Shown here: positions 55,334 to 63,551 of the stretch, in pieces
Layout: every line of letters starts with the position of its first letter
Position numbering within the stretch: position 1 is the stretch's first letter
Source of the DNA: Dendrophyllia cribrosa
Taxonomy: Eukaryota; Cnidaria; Anthozoa; Scleractinia; Dendrophylliidae
DNA: 64,000 nt
Reading direction: 5' to 3'
Assembly (NCBI GenBank): GCA_024195265.1
Contig: JAJLRJ010000007.1
Coordinates: 33,356,286 to 33,420,285, forward strand
Notes under the pieces: model-generated
Database searches by the model: none
What the model was told of the DNA's origin: nothing
What the model saw: only the letters and a program-made list of their open reading frames with translations
Program-made: the position numbers and the translations under genes

Positions 55334-57149
55334 CGTCATTGTTTGGGATTGCATCAATCTCCCCAAATTCATTTCCCATGTTTTTGATGAAAAGATGGGA
55401 ATCATATCCATCAAGATTATGAATAAAAACCGGAGTGAAATCTGGCACTTTCGCTTGCAGATTACAATATTCATGAGCAGCTCCGCGAAATTCCCCAGTC
55501 AGATGACAATGATCAGCAACTTTTTTTTCCTCAATCTTTTTCCTGCAAAGCCAACAAATATCAGTTTTCTTAAATGCTTCCTTTTCTCCTTTCTTCCAAA
55601 GAATTCTCTTCCAATTTTTTTTCAGCATTGGTCTTCGCACATCATTCAGAATCCATTTCACCTGATCAACTAATTTCACCAGAAACTCTCTCCCAACATC
55701 ATCTCCTTCTTTTCCACGAAAGAAAACTGGGGAGAAATCAACCCCAACTTGACTCACAGGAAGAAAACAAAAGCTGCAGGGAACATGATGCTGAATTTGC
55801 TCTGTTTTTTCCCCAATTTTCTTTTCTGTTTTCTCCAAAATCGACTCAAAATCAGCGTAGATGACAAAGGGAACGGTTGTTGTGCATTGAACTTTCTTGA
55901 ATTTCATGATTGATTTTTCTGGAGGGAGAACAGCTTTCACTCCATCATCCATGCAAAATTCTTGATGAACATCGAGTGTTTCTTTGGAGTTGAATGAATT
56001 GAGACAACCATCACAAACATGCCTTTGGTTTTTGTTTTTTGAATCTTCTCCAAACCACAATCGATTTAAATTCTTCACCAAAGTGAAATGTTCATTTTCT
56101 TCGCTTTTCAGTTTGAAAAGAATCACATGATTCTCTTTCTTTTCCCTTGCTTTTCTCAAAGTCACGATTTGTTTCCCATCAACAATCCCCAAGACATTCA
56201 CAGAAATGTTATTTTGTCTTTCAAATCTGTCAATGTCTCTCCATGAAATGGGGAATGAAATTCCTTCCCAATTGAATTCCTCGCATTGTTTTCTCAACAA
56301 AGGAGTGATTCTTTGTGGATTTTTCTCCACTGGATTTTTCCATCTTCCAATGCACCACTTGAAGCACTCATCATCATTTTCATTTTTCATGTTTGTTATT
56401 GCTTTTTTTGCAGCAAGCCAATCAGGAAGTGGAATGAATTTTCCAACAGTCATTTCATCCAGATGGATTTCCAATCTTTCAACTCGCAAGAATCTCCAGT
56501 TGCTTCTTCCCCTTTGGAAATTCCGCATGTTTTCCAACATCCTCTCATTCATTTCTCTCAGCAATTTTTCCAAGTCAGTTCCCTCAAAAACTTCTTCAAC
56601 CAGGGAAGAAAAGAAGGCATCATTTTCAATGGCTGTTCCCTGTGCCAAATCATGAGAAATCATTCTGCAAACCAAAACCATTTTCACTTTGAACCCAAAA
56701 TGTTTCTTCAGAATTTCAACCACATTTCCTTTCACGTTCTTCAAGAATCCTTCTGCGGAATATCCTTCTTTTCCCTTGACAACAAAAGTCGATCCACCCA
56801 ACCCCGGTTTTTCTTCAATATCAAACTCAGGTCTCTTCAGCATTTCTCCAATCTTCGCGTTCAACTTCAAAAGTTTTTCCCGGGCTCTTTCCTTCAGATT
56901 CCAATCAACTCTTTTTTTCATCTTTCCAAACCAGGAATTCATTGAATCAATGGATGACTCAACAACTGTCGATACTCTTTCTGGAAGAACTTTTTGAACA
57001 GCTGATTTCACCGCGGGAAAAGATGTTTTCTTGATGATTTTTCTCTGTGGGTTTTGCAACTCTTTTTCCAGATCAGCTTTTTTCATCCTGGAGAATCCAA
57101 CCATTCCTTCCGAACGTGCACGATCTCTCAATTCTTTTAAAGTTGACAT
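55290..57149 (-). CDS. polB: Family B DNA polymerase, N-terminal and exonuclease part with SAP, zinc finger and HNH-like insert
   Basis: Start set at the ATG 57149 (MSTLKELRDRARSEGM) because the upstream 68 codons run through the neighbouring divergent gene. Residues 3-33 look like a SAP DNA-binding helix pair. Residues about 100-360 are a conserved N-terminal region without a named fold. CDGCLNSFNSKETLDVHQEFC (379-399) is a C2H2/C2HC finger. YADFES (431-436) is exonuclease motif I. CWLCRKK..HCHLTGEFRGAAHEYCN (about 532-562) is an endonuclease VII/HNH-like zinc insert. FIHNLDGYDSHLF (575-587) is exonuclease motif II. The frame ends at residue 619, while polymerase sequence continues in another frame. 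Large PolBs with such zinc inserts are typical of Polintons and adintoviruses. Confidence 0.88.
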   Translation of the reverse strand: MSTLKELRDRARSEGMVGFSRMKKADLEKELQNPQRKIIKKTSFPAVKSAVQKVLPERVSTVVESSIDSMNSWFGKMKKRVDWNLKERAREKLLKLNAKIGEMLKRPEFDIEEKPGLGGSTFVVKGKEGYSAEGFLKNVKGNVVEILKKHFGFKVKMVLVCRMISHDLAQGTAIENDAFFSSLVEEVFEGTDLEKLLREMNERMLENMRNFQRGRSNWRFLRVERLEIHLDEMTVGKFIPLPDWLAAKKAITNMKNENDDECFKWCIGRWKNPVEKNPQRITPLLRKQCEEFNWEGISFPISWRDIDRFERQNNISVNVLGIVDGKQIVTLRKAREKKENHVILFKLKSEENEHFTLVKNLNRLWFGEDSKNKNQRHVCDGCLNSFNSKETLDVHQEFCMDDGVKAVLPPEKSIMKFKKVQCTTTVPFVIYADFESILEKTEKKIGEKTEQIQHHVPCSFCFLPVSQVGVDFSPVFFRGKEGDDVGREFLVKLVDQVKWILNDVRRPMLKKNWKRILWKKGEKEAFKKTDICWLCRKKIEEKKVADHCHLTGEFRGAAHEYCNLQAKVPDFTPVFIHNLDGYDSHLFIKNMGNEFGEIDAIPNNDEKCFFLPENCLGNI

Positions 57150-57171
57150 TTTGAATGAAAAAGAAAAAAAA
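57150..57171. promoter_or_regulatory. 22-bp divergent start region between PolB and HTH gene
   Basis: The ATGs of PolB (minus) and the HTH gene (plus) are only 22 bp apart, in a purine-rich stretch (GAAAAAGAAAAAAAA). The promoters of both genes must overlap each other's 5' coding region or be very short. Confidence 0.55.
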
Positions 57172-57687
57172 ATGTTTTCATTCAAAATGAAGTTTTCAAT
57201 CCAGGAAGAAGGAAAAGAAAAGCAGATTTTTTTCACATTCAAAGAAGCATCAGAAAAAACTGGCATTCCGAATTCCACCATTTGGAGGTTCATCAAAAAC
57301 AATTCAGAAAACAAAAAGTTCACCAGAAAATCAGACAAAAAAGTTTTCTTCATTCAGGAAGAAATTACAGATGAACCCTTTCCTCAAGTTGATGGAGAAG
57401 ATATTTTTGATTGTGATGAAATAGAAAAGTTTGGAATTTCAAACACAGTTTTTTTCAATCAAATTCTCAGGAAGAAAAACCATTTCCTTGATTCGGAGGA
57501 GATCTCTCACCGCATCACATGGAAATCTCCTGAATTTGATTTCCTTATTGATAGATTGAGGGAAAATCAAAGGGATACAAAAATCATTCAAAAGACAAAA
57601 AAGAAATCATGGCCAAAATCAACCATAAATCACGCTTCAGTTTTTGCAAATGATAAAGACCTTGTAGACCTCATTGAAAAAGTTTGA
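57172..57687 (+). CDS. Helix-turn-helix protein, putative early regulator
   Basis: 171 residues from ATG 57172 (a second ATG at 57187 is possible). Upstream codons in the frame overlap PolB and were dropped. Residues about 20-50 (TFKEASEKTGIPNSTIWRFI) have the spacing of a helix-turn-helix: a small residue in the first helix, a Gly at the turn, and a polar second helix; KFTRKSDKKVFF looks like a beta wing. The rest is charged, with an acidic middle (DGEDIFDCDEIEKF) and a basic KKKSWPK near the C-terminus. Its position divergent from PolB suggests a transcription or replication regulator, but that is inference; no named family is recognised. Confidence 0.6.
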   Translation: MFSFKMKFSIQEEGKEKQIFFTFKEASEKTGIPNSTIWRFIKNNSENKKFTRKSDKKVFFIQEEITDEPFPQVDGEDIFDCDEIEKFGISNTVFFNQILRKKNHFLDSEEISHRITWKSPEFDFLIDRLRENQRDTKIIQKTKKKSWPKSTINHASVFANDKDLVDLIEKV

Positions 57688-57712
57688 ATTTTCATTTCCA
57701 AGAAATGAAAAA

Positions 57713-57997
57713 TCAATCCTCTTCTTCTTCATCTTCAAAGTCATCAAACGCTGAAACGTTTCCATGGAATTTTGTTACAAAACAAGAATTGATTGAGCAT
57801 GTGATTGATTGACAATTTCCACAAAAGATGCGTGAAATGCGGAGGATGACATGTCCTGTCAGTTTTTCTCCAATGTGGTCATGGGGATCGAAACGAATGG
57901 ATTTTCTTTGTCCAACTTCCCCTTCACCAAATTTTGAGAATGGAACTGAGATGTTGCCTTTTCTGTCAGTCCACAGCTTGCTCCAAACTTTTTCCAT
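57713..57997 (-). CDS. Small acidic-tailed Cys protein, unknown
   Basis: 94 residues from ATG 57997 (MEKVWSKLWTDRKGN). The frame stays open upstream without an ATG, so the start is not certain. It has FCGNCQSITCSINSC, four Cys in a spacing that might hold zinc, and a strongly acidic end (DDFEDEEEED). The frame on the opposite strand (57828-58097) has less protein-like composition, so the minus strand was chosen. No family is recognised. Confidence 0.5.
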   Translation of the reverse strand: MEKVWSKLWTDRKGNISVPFSKFGEGEVGQRKSIRFDPHDHIGEKLTGHVILRISRIFCGNCQSITCSINSCFVTKFHGNVSAFDDFEDEEEED

Positions 57998-58083
57998 TTC
58001 ACTTCGATCTGTTTTAATCAAGTTGAAATCGGTGGATGTGAATTTCCCAAATTTTGAAAAGAACGAAATTTTTCGAAAGAACG

Positions 58084-58305
58084 ATGGAAGACAGTGATTA
58101 TGTTATAGAATTGATGAATCTCGGATTTCTGGATGATTTAGCGATAGAAATTATTCTAGAAACTCAAGAAAGAGGTGAACACCCAGAGGACTTAATTAAT
58201 ATGTTCACGAATATGATTTTAATGGAGATGATTTTGAATACGGTGAGTTCTCAGCATCAGAAATTGTTGAACTGTTTATGGAACCCTCATCGCTTGGGAA
58301 TGTGA
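58084..58305 (+). CDS. Small protein with UBA-like helix pattern, frame switch inside
   Basis: From ATG 58084, residues 1-39 read MEDSDYVIELMNLGFLDDLA..HPEDLIN, similar in pattern to a ubiquitin-associated (UBA) helix bundle (LMxLGFxDxxA). After about 58200 this frame becomes Met-rich and non-protein-like, while the frame shifted by two bases reads an acidic, natural-looking end (EYGEFSASEIVELFMEP) to a TGA at 58308-58310, two bases before the next gene's stop. I infer one small gene with a frame lesion near 58200. The UBA assignment is a pattern guess. Confidence 0.45.
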   Translation: MEDSDYVIELMNLGFLDDLAIEIILETQERGEHPEDLINMFTNMILMEMILNTVSSQHQKLLNCLWNPHRLGM

Positions 58306-58312
58306 TATGAGA

Positions 58313-58837
58313 TCACTCAAACAACAAATCATATTTCTTCTCAAACTTCTCCAAATCCAATCCCAAATCAATAACAATCCCATCAACCACCTCCATTGCT
58401 GGAAGGAATTCATTTCGAATGAATTTTCCACTTCTCAAAGCAAAACGCAGATCAGTCAGAGTTTTCTCGTAAGTTGTGAACGCGAACTTTGTCATTTCAA
58501 TTTTGTTTCCATATTTCTTCATTTCATTCCCTGTTTTGACAACCAATCCTGCACCTGAAATCACTCCCAAAATCACAGGATTCATTGTCACTCCTCCAGC
58601 AATCGCTCCAATCGCAACAAGAGCGGAAGATGTTAAATTCACAAACAAATTCATCTTTTTGAAATGTTTGTGAGCTCTTTTCAAACACCAAAATCTTTTG
58701 TGATAGAATCGGAAGAGTTGTTTGATCTCTTCCAGTTCTTCTTTCTCAATGTTGGGGTTAATGTGGTTGAAATTGAAGATGCTCTGCCTTCGCTGATCAC
58801 AGCTTAGTCGTAAAGATTTAATTCTTTTGATGCTCAT
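58313..58837 (-). CDS. Membrane-active protein with hydrophobic hairpin
   Basis: 174 residues. A basic, helical N-terminus (residues 1-62, with FRFYHKRFWCLKRAHKHFKK) precedes a Gly/Ala-rich hydrophobic hairpin at 64-100 (NLTSSALVAIGAIAGGV and NPVILGVISGAGLVV). A charged C-terminal helical part follows (MTKFAFTTYEKTLTDL, EKFEKKYDLLFE). Small membrane-active proteins are common in this virus group and might help membrane passage; this role is inferred. The ATG follows the TAA of the fibre gene by three A residues, so the two genes are tightly coupled. Confidence 0.6.
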   Translation of the reverse strand: MSIKRIKSLRLSCDQRRQSIFNFNHINPNIEKEELEEIKQLFRFYHKRFWCLKRAHKHFKKMNLFVNLTSSALVAIGAIAGGVTMNPVILGVISGAGLVVKTGNEMKKYGNKIEMTKFAFTTYEKTLTDLRFALRSGKFIRNEFLPAMEVVDGIVIDLGLDLEKFEKKYDLLFE

Positions 58838-58840
58838 TTT

Positions 58841-60673
58841 TTAGACTTCAAACAATAAAGAAACCCGGTAACTAAAAGCTGTGGGAGGGTTTGTGGTGAA
58901 GGGCCTGACCTGAATAGAATCCAATGCCTTCAATGGGAGATTAATCGGTATGGTTTGTGTTCTGCCGTCTTTGGGTGATGTGAAGGTTCTTTTTGCAATT
59001 TCAACGCTGATGGGTGGATAAGATGGGTAGCCTCAATGCGTAGCATAAGTAACAATTGACTTTAAGGTACAATCAATGGGAATCAACAAATCATCATCAT
59101 CCCCATTAAATTTGATATATAATGCTGGCTGACCCAGATGCCCACTCAAGAAAAAAGATGATTTATTTCCGATTAGTTGATGACCATTCATATCTAAATC
59201 AGTTTGCATAGTCATCGTCTGATTTTCATAAACGAAAGGAGCATCATAAACAGAACTTGGCACATCTGATTGAGAACCTTTGACGCCATAAATATTCAGA
59301 TTTGCTGGACCTTGAACAGCTGATGATGCTGTTCCTTGCCATTTCAGATCCAGATAGATGAATTCAGGGGGAGTAATCTGCCATTTATGCATGTGAATGA
59401 TTGATCGAGAATAGTTGGAAAACTTCTTCGTTGATTGTTGATTGATATTCAAGCTGGTCGAAACAACGTCAACGCTCACACCCGTCATGGAAGCGGGGAA
59501 GAATTCAATGCAAATCGTATATTCCCCTTCTGGAAGCTTCAACATATGGAAACCAAGTCTCCCAGAGTATTCATTAAAAACATCTTTTGTTATTTTCAAA
59601 TCATACGCCTTCTTATTGATCTGATGAGGAGAACTTGCAAAATCAGATAAACCAGTCACTGTCATATTATGTTCAGCTCTGGATTCACCCACATCCTCCA
59701 TCAAATACCGGAATTCATCCTTCAAGTGGGAGGTTGAAGATATATGCGATTCATTGACATATTTTTTAAGCTCAGTTTCTGTTTTGATCAGTTCCACTGC
59801 CAGAGCTACTGTCTTGTTATTTAACTGTGTATCGACATATTGTTTTGATGTTGCTTCATTGGATGTTTTTGGATCGGGAAGACCAACAAGTTTTTCTCCT
59901 CCCATATCCAATTCCCCAGTCATTGTTCCTCCGGAAAGAGAAAGAGTATCTGAGGCTAAATAAGTGAGTGATGAGGAAAGTTGTGTGATATGTTGATCAA
60001 CATATTTTTTATTGGCTGCTTGATCGATTGCTGTTGGATCTTTCACGTTATAAACAAATTGGTTTCCCATATCAAGACTTGTTTCCATTGGGAATGTTTC
60101 TTTCCGACTGAGAAAAACATTCTTTGCGTCATCATAGGAGATCAGATTGTTATAGTTCGCCGATAAATCAGCATAAGTTTGTTGCTTTGATTTGACAACA
60201 TTGAAAAGTTCTTTCAAATCAATGTCTTTCGTTACTTCATGAGTATGTGCTGGAGCATTTGGGTGGAACTTCTTCAGCGTCACCATATTCACCGCGGAAA
60301 GATCATTGGATTCATCAACGGCTAGATTTGTGATCAGTTTCCGATCCATGTCAATCTCTCCAGGAAGAATCAGTTTCTTTCCCCTGAGATCCAGATCTCC
60401 AGTCATATGGGAGGATCCATCAACCTGCAAAGAATCTGCTCTCAGTTGAATCAGTTTGGTTTCCACACTTCTGTCTAGCGTGTCAACTTGGTGTTTTGTG
60501 ACTGCATCACCATTTGCTGTTCCTTCAGCGACATTGACCAGTTTTCTGTTTGACATGTCATAATCCCCTGTGGATGTCAGTTTAAAACCAACTCCTGGCA
60601 ATCCATCTCTTCCATCTCGACCCCCTCGGGAAGTGCTTGTTGTTTCAGAAAGCAATCCATTTGAATAGCTCAT
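58841..60673 (-). CDS. Phage-tail-fibre-like spike protein with one in-frame TGA
   Basis: Start at ATG 60673, one base after the ATPase stop. A collagen-like GRDGRDGLPG (18-27) precedes at least four tail-fibre repeats of the form LDMxGxKLxxL..A(x)4K(x)YVD: SNRKLVNV..DAVTKHQVD, DLRGKKLI..NMVTLKK, LDMGNQFV..ANKKYVD, LDMGGEKLV..ATSKQYVD. A beta-rich C-terminal region follows. These repeats form trimeric shafts in bacteriophage fibres. A TGA at 59033-59035 ends 546 residues, but the same frame continues for 63 natural-looking codons (starting GYPSYPPISVEIAKR) to a TAA at 58841-58843, just before the next gene. It is either a nonsense change or read-through. The likely role is receptor attachment. 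Confidence 0.75.
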
Positions 60674-60674
60674 T

Positions 60675-61310
60675 TTAAAGTCTTTCATCAAAGTTTTTGG
60701 CAATGAATTTCCTCGGCTTATCCACATAGAGGAAAGAAAACGGATCATGCGTTGCTTTCAGATAATCTTCTTTGGTGATGTTATTCTCCCTGCAGATCGC
60801 GGTAATTTCTTTGTTGCTGGGGAATTCAAAGATGCAAAAATGTGAGCAATTCAGGCGGATATCTTTTGGTGTTTGGAAATAGCTTTGTGAAAGATAGATG
60901 ACAGAACAATTCCGGTGCCTGCCTTGGATAAAATAATCAACCAGTGGTTTTTGATTCTTTTCGCAAACAAAATCATCGAAAACAACCAGCTTTTGATTCG
61001 CCCCAGATAATTCAGAAACTGGGATGATTTCATCCGGGGATGCCTCCACAACATCATACCCAGCTTCTTTGCTGATTGGACGAAATGTTTTCAACAGGTG
61101 TTGATATTTGGTTTGGTCAAGATTTTTTGCATAGAGATAAATTTTATCGTAGAAGAGCAGCGGGCAGAGGATCATATCCAGAAGAACATTTGTTTTCCCC
61201 GATCCTGAAGGGCCGCAGATCAACATTCTGAAAGCTCGATCCGGCATGAAGGGATGAAGCTGCGCGAAATTTGTGATTGGGTCATGGCAATCATAATTTG
61301 GAATCTTCAT
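60675..61310 (-). CDS. Genome-packaging ATPase, A32/FtsK-HerA type
   Basis: 211 residues from ATG 61310; the upstream 33 codons run through the divergent promoter repeats and were excluded. Walker A is CGPSGSGKTN (32-41), Walker B is KLVVFDDFV (107-115) with the catalytic acidic pair, and YFIQGRHRN (126-134) has candidate arginine-finger residues, followed by YLSQSYFQTPKDIR, the usual sensor Gln region. These ATPases pump DNA into the capsid in Polintons, adintoviruses and large DNA viruses. The length is normal for the family. It is the first gene of a minus-strand run with the fibre and membrane protein. Confidence 0.9.
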   Translation of the reverse strand: MKIPNYDCHDPITNFAQLHPFMPDRAFRMLICGPSGSGKTNVLLDMILCPLLFYDKIYLYAKNLDQTKYQHLLKTFRPISKEAGYDVVEASPDEIIPVSELSGANQKLVVFDDFVCEKNQKPLVDYFIQGRHRNCSVIYLSQSYFQTPKDIRLNCSHFCIFEFPSNKEITAICRENNITKEDYLKATHDPFSFLYVDKPRKFIAKNFDERL

Positions 61311-61378
61311 TTTATTATGTTCAACATCATGTTCAACATCATGTTCTACATCCCAAATTTGTATTTGTGAGACATAAA
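61311..61378. promoter_or_regulatory. Divergent promoter with three 12-bp direct repeats
   Basis: ATGTTCAACATC occurs at 61317-61328 and 61329-61340, with ATGTTCTACATC at 61341-61352, between the starts of the ATPase (minus) and PPxY gene (plus). Repeated sites in the only 68 bp between two virion operons suggest binding sites for a regulator; this is inferred. Confidence 0.6.
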
Positions 61379-62383
61379 ATGAGTTTATTGAAATGGCAAC
61401 AACTTGCAAAAAGCAAATCTGCTTTGGGACGAAAAATTAATTTAGTTCACAATGCTATCACCCAGAAAAAGTTGGGTGAAGAGACAAGTCAAATCGGACT
61501 TGAAAAAATGTTCAAGTCAGTCACATCGAAACTGGATGAAGTTGTGGCATCGAATTTGAGGCAGCCAGCTTTGCCAATTCGGAGGAAAAAACAAGTCGTT
61601 GGAGAAAAACCAGAGATTGATTATTACCCAGAAGTCGACCCATTTGAAGATATGGATGTGGGTGGCTTGTTTGATGAGACCGTTACATCCCAAACAACGA
61701 AACAAATTCCACAAGCTCCTCCAACATATGAAGAAGTTGTGAAAGAGATAGGGGAAGATCCACCTGAATACGAAGCCGATGAATCTGTTGATTATGCTCT
61801 GGAATCGGGTGATGAAGAGGAAGAGGAAAAAGGAGATGAAGACAATCAGATATTGGATAGCTTGGACCTCACGAATTATGATACTGCAGAGAAAACTCTC
61901 AGTGAACCAAATGTCTCATCAGCGAAGAAAATCCAATATCTCATTAATCTTGTGAACATTGCAAACTTCAGAAGAAATCAATTGAAAGGGTATAAATCAT
62001 CTTTCACTAAAAAATTCAAGAAAGGGGAAATAACTGAAGAGCAAAAGAATTGGCAACATCAAAGTATAGATCGTTCATTCAAAGCTCTGAATGAATACAT
62101 AAAGCATTACAAAAGGAAAGCGACAACATTGAAAGGTTCGGGAGTCAAGAGAAAGCGGAAAGCTTGGGAGCGGAGCGACCGAAAAGGTGGAAATGTTCGT
62201 TTTTTCTCCAATCCCAAAGATCTTCTCCAGAAACTTGAGGTCATCATTGGCTCCATTCTTGCTGGGAATACAAACGTTGGCATCAGAAATACTGGAGTTG
62301 CAATTCTCGATCTTCTCCTGAAAGAGGGGGTCATCAATAGATCCCAGCATGAGAAGCTCTACAAAAACTATTTCAAACCTTAA
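61379..62383 (+). CDS. Virion-associated protein with two PPxY motifs
   Basis: 334 residues from ATG 61379 (MSLLKWQQLAKSK); upstream codons cover the promoter repeats. APPTYEEV (113-120) and DPPEYEAD (127-134) are two PPxY motifs, which bind WW domains of NEDD4-type ubiquitin ligases and serve as late budding domains in other viruses. An acidic tract (GDEEEEEKGDEDN) follows. The C-terminal third is basic, then ends in a helical VAILDLLLKEGVINRSQHEKLYKNY, a type of end seen in Polinton proteins. It precedes the capsid genes in one plus-strand run, which supports a virion role. The exact family is not named. Confidence 0.65.
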   Translation: MSLLKWQQLAKSKSALGRKINLVHNAITQKKLGEETSQIGLEKMFKSVTSKLDEVVASNLRQPALPIRRKKQVVGEKPEIDYYPEVDPFEDMDVGGLFDETVTSQTTKQIPQAPPTYEEVVKEIGEDPPEYEADESVDYALESGDEEEEEKGDEDNQILDSLDLTNYDTAEKTLSEPNVSSAKKIQYLINLVNIANFRRNQLKGYKSSFTKKFKKGEITEEQKNWQHQSIDRSFKALNEYIKHYKRKATTLKGSGVKRKRKAWERSDRKGGNVRFFSNPKDLLQKLEVIIGSILAGNTNVGIRNTGVAILDLLLKEGVINRSQHEKLYKNYFKP

Positions 62384-62384
62384 A

Positions 62385-63152
62385 ATGGAAATCGAAAGAG
62401 AAATTGTTTTATCCTCCTTTTCCGTCAAGACAGGCGGAAACAAACCAGAAAATTTCACAACACAATTCTATCGACCCATTGCTTTGGATCCAAATGAACA
62501 ATATGTTGTTGGGCTTAACAGAGTCATCAATATGAGTTTTACGTGGTATAACATCAATGCTGGACGCAAGAATCAACTGATCAGGTTCAGCTCCGACGGT
62601 GGGAAAACATTTTCCGATATCACCTTCCCAGCTGGAGTTTGGGAATATGAGGGGATGAATAACTTTATTCAAGAAGCAACAGTGGTGAAAGAACCTGGAA
62701 AAGATGACATTTTCCCAATCAATCTTGCTTTTAATACAACAACCTTCAGAGTAACAATCACACTGGCAGAAAATTATCAGCTTGATCTCACCCAATCCAA
62801 CTTCAGCGATCTCGTTGGTTTTGAGAAAAAGATTCTGAAGGATAAATTCAACATTGGCCCCAGAGTTCCAAACCTCAGTCAAGATACTGATATGTTAAAC
62901 GTTCATTGTGATTTAACAAGTGATTCGCTTGTTGATGGAGCAGAGAGTGATATCATCTTCTCCTTTTCAACATCTGTTCTGAAGCCATCATATAGTTTCA
63001 CGTTGGAGCCCATGAGAGTAACATTCAACCCTGTGAATAAAAACACAATAAGCTCCATTCGAATCTATATCACCGATGGCCGAAGGCGAGTTGTTGATTT
63101 GAATGGAGCTGATACAGCGTTCTCACTTTTATTGAAAAAGGTAATAAAATGA
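62385..63152 (+). CDS. Penton-like minor capsid protein
   Basis: 255 residues from ATG 62385 (MEIEREIVLSSFSVKTGG), one base after the previous stop. It is rich in beta-strand patterns typical of a single jelly roll: FYRPIALDPNEQYVVGLNRV, MSFTWYNI, TFRVTITLAENYQLDL, and the C-terminal SSIRIYITDGRRRVVDLNG..FSLLLKKV. This end (a strand, a short DG turn, VDLNG, then a strand with L-K pattern) is characteristic of Polinton/adintovirus pentons. It forms the fivefold vertices with the MCP. The stop TGA overlaps the next ATG (ATGA). Confidence 0.8.
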   Translation: MEIEREIVLSSFSVKTGGNKPENFTTQFYRPIALDPNEQYVVGLNRVINMSFTWYNINAGRKNQLIRFSSDGGKTFSDITFPAGVWEYEGMNNFIQEATVVKEPGKDDIFPINLAFNTTTFRVTITLAENYQLDLTQSNFSDLVGFEKKILKDKFNIGPRVPNLSQDTDMLNVHCDLTSDSLVDGAESDIIFSFSTSVLKPSYSFTLEPMRVTFNPVNKNTISSIRIYITDGRRRVVDLNGADTAFSLLLKKVIK

Positions 63153-63550
63153 AATCATATGAGTTCTCTCGTTATTATCACCCCAAATTGGGGCGGTTTG
63201 TTTATCGGCACAAAGGATCTGGTGCTATTGTGGATAATATTTTTCGCCCAATGAGAGCAGTGGCATCAGCCGTTTTCAAGAAATTCGCTAAACCCATTGC
63301 GAAAAAAGCATTGGAATCAGGTATTTCTCACGCTGGAGATAAACTTGGTAAAAAAGCAGCTGAAAAATCTGGTGATTTGATTATGAAAAAACTGGGAAAT
63401 ATGAGAATTGGGAGGAAAAAACAACCAGCTCGACCACAATCAACCACTGCGTCAACCTCCGGAGCGCGACCGCAGGGAGAAAGTTCTGATGATATATTGA
63501 ACAGGTTGATCTCTGGACAGGGAATCCGAAAAAGAAAAAAAAGAATATAA
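63149..63550 (+). CDS. Basic pX/pVI-like core or membrane-lytic protein
   Basis: 133 residues, very basic. It starts MKSYEFSRYYHPKLGRFVYR and has an Ala/Lys-rich amphipathic stretch at about 38-80 (VASAVFKKFAKPIAKKALE, GKKAAEKSGDLIMKKL), a Pro/Ser/Thr-rich linker, and a Gly-Ile plus basic end (SGQGIRKRKKRI). Small proteins of this sort between penton and hexon genes are compared with adenovirus pX and pVI. The start overlaps the penton stop by four bases, so translation or transcription is coupled. Confidence 0.6.
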   Translation: MKSYEFSRYYHPKLGRFVYRHKGSGAIVDNIFRPMRAVASAVFKKFAKPIAKKALESGISHAGDKLGKKAAEKSGDLIMKKLGNMRIGRKKQPARPQSTTASTSGARPQGESSDDILNRLISGQGIRKRKKRI

Positions 63551-63551
63551 A

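Noticed and set aside
53813..57000. Several 90-220 codon plus-strand frames across the PolB region
   Set aside because: They are shadows of the minus-strand polymerase, rich in Phe/Ser/His as expected for the complement of Lys/Glu-rich coding sequence.
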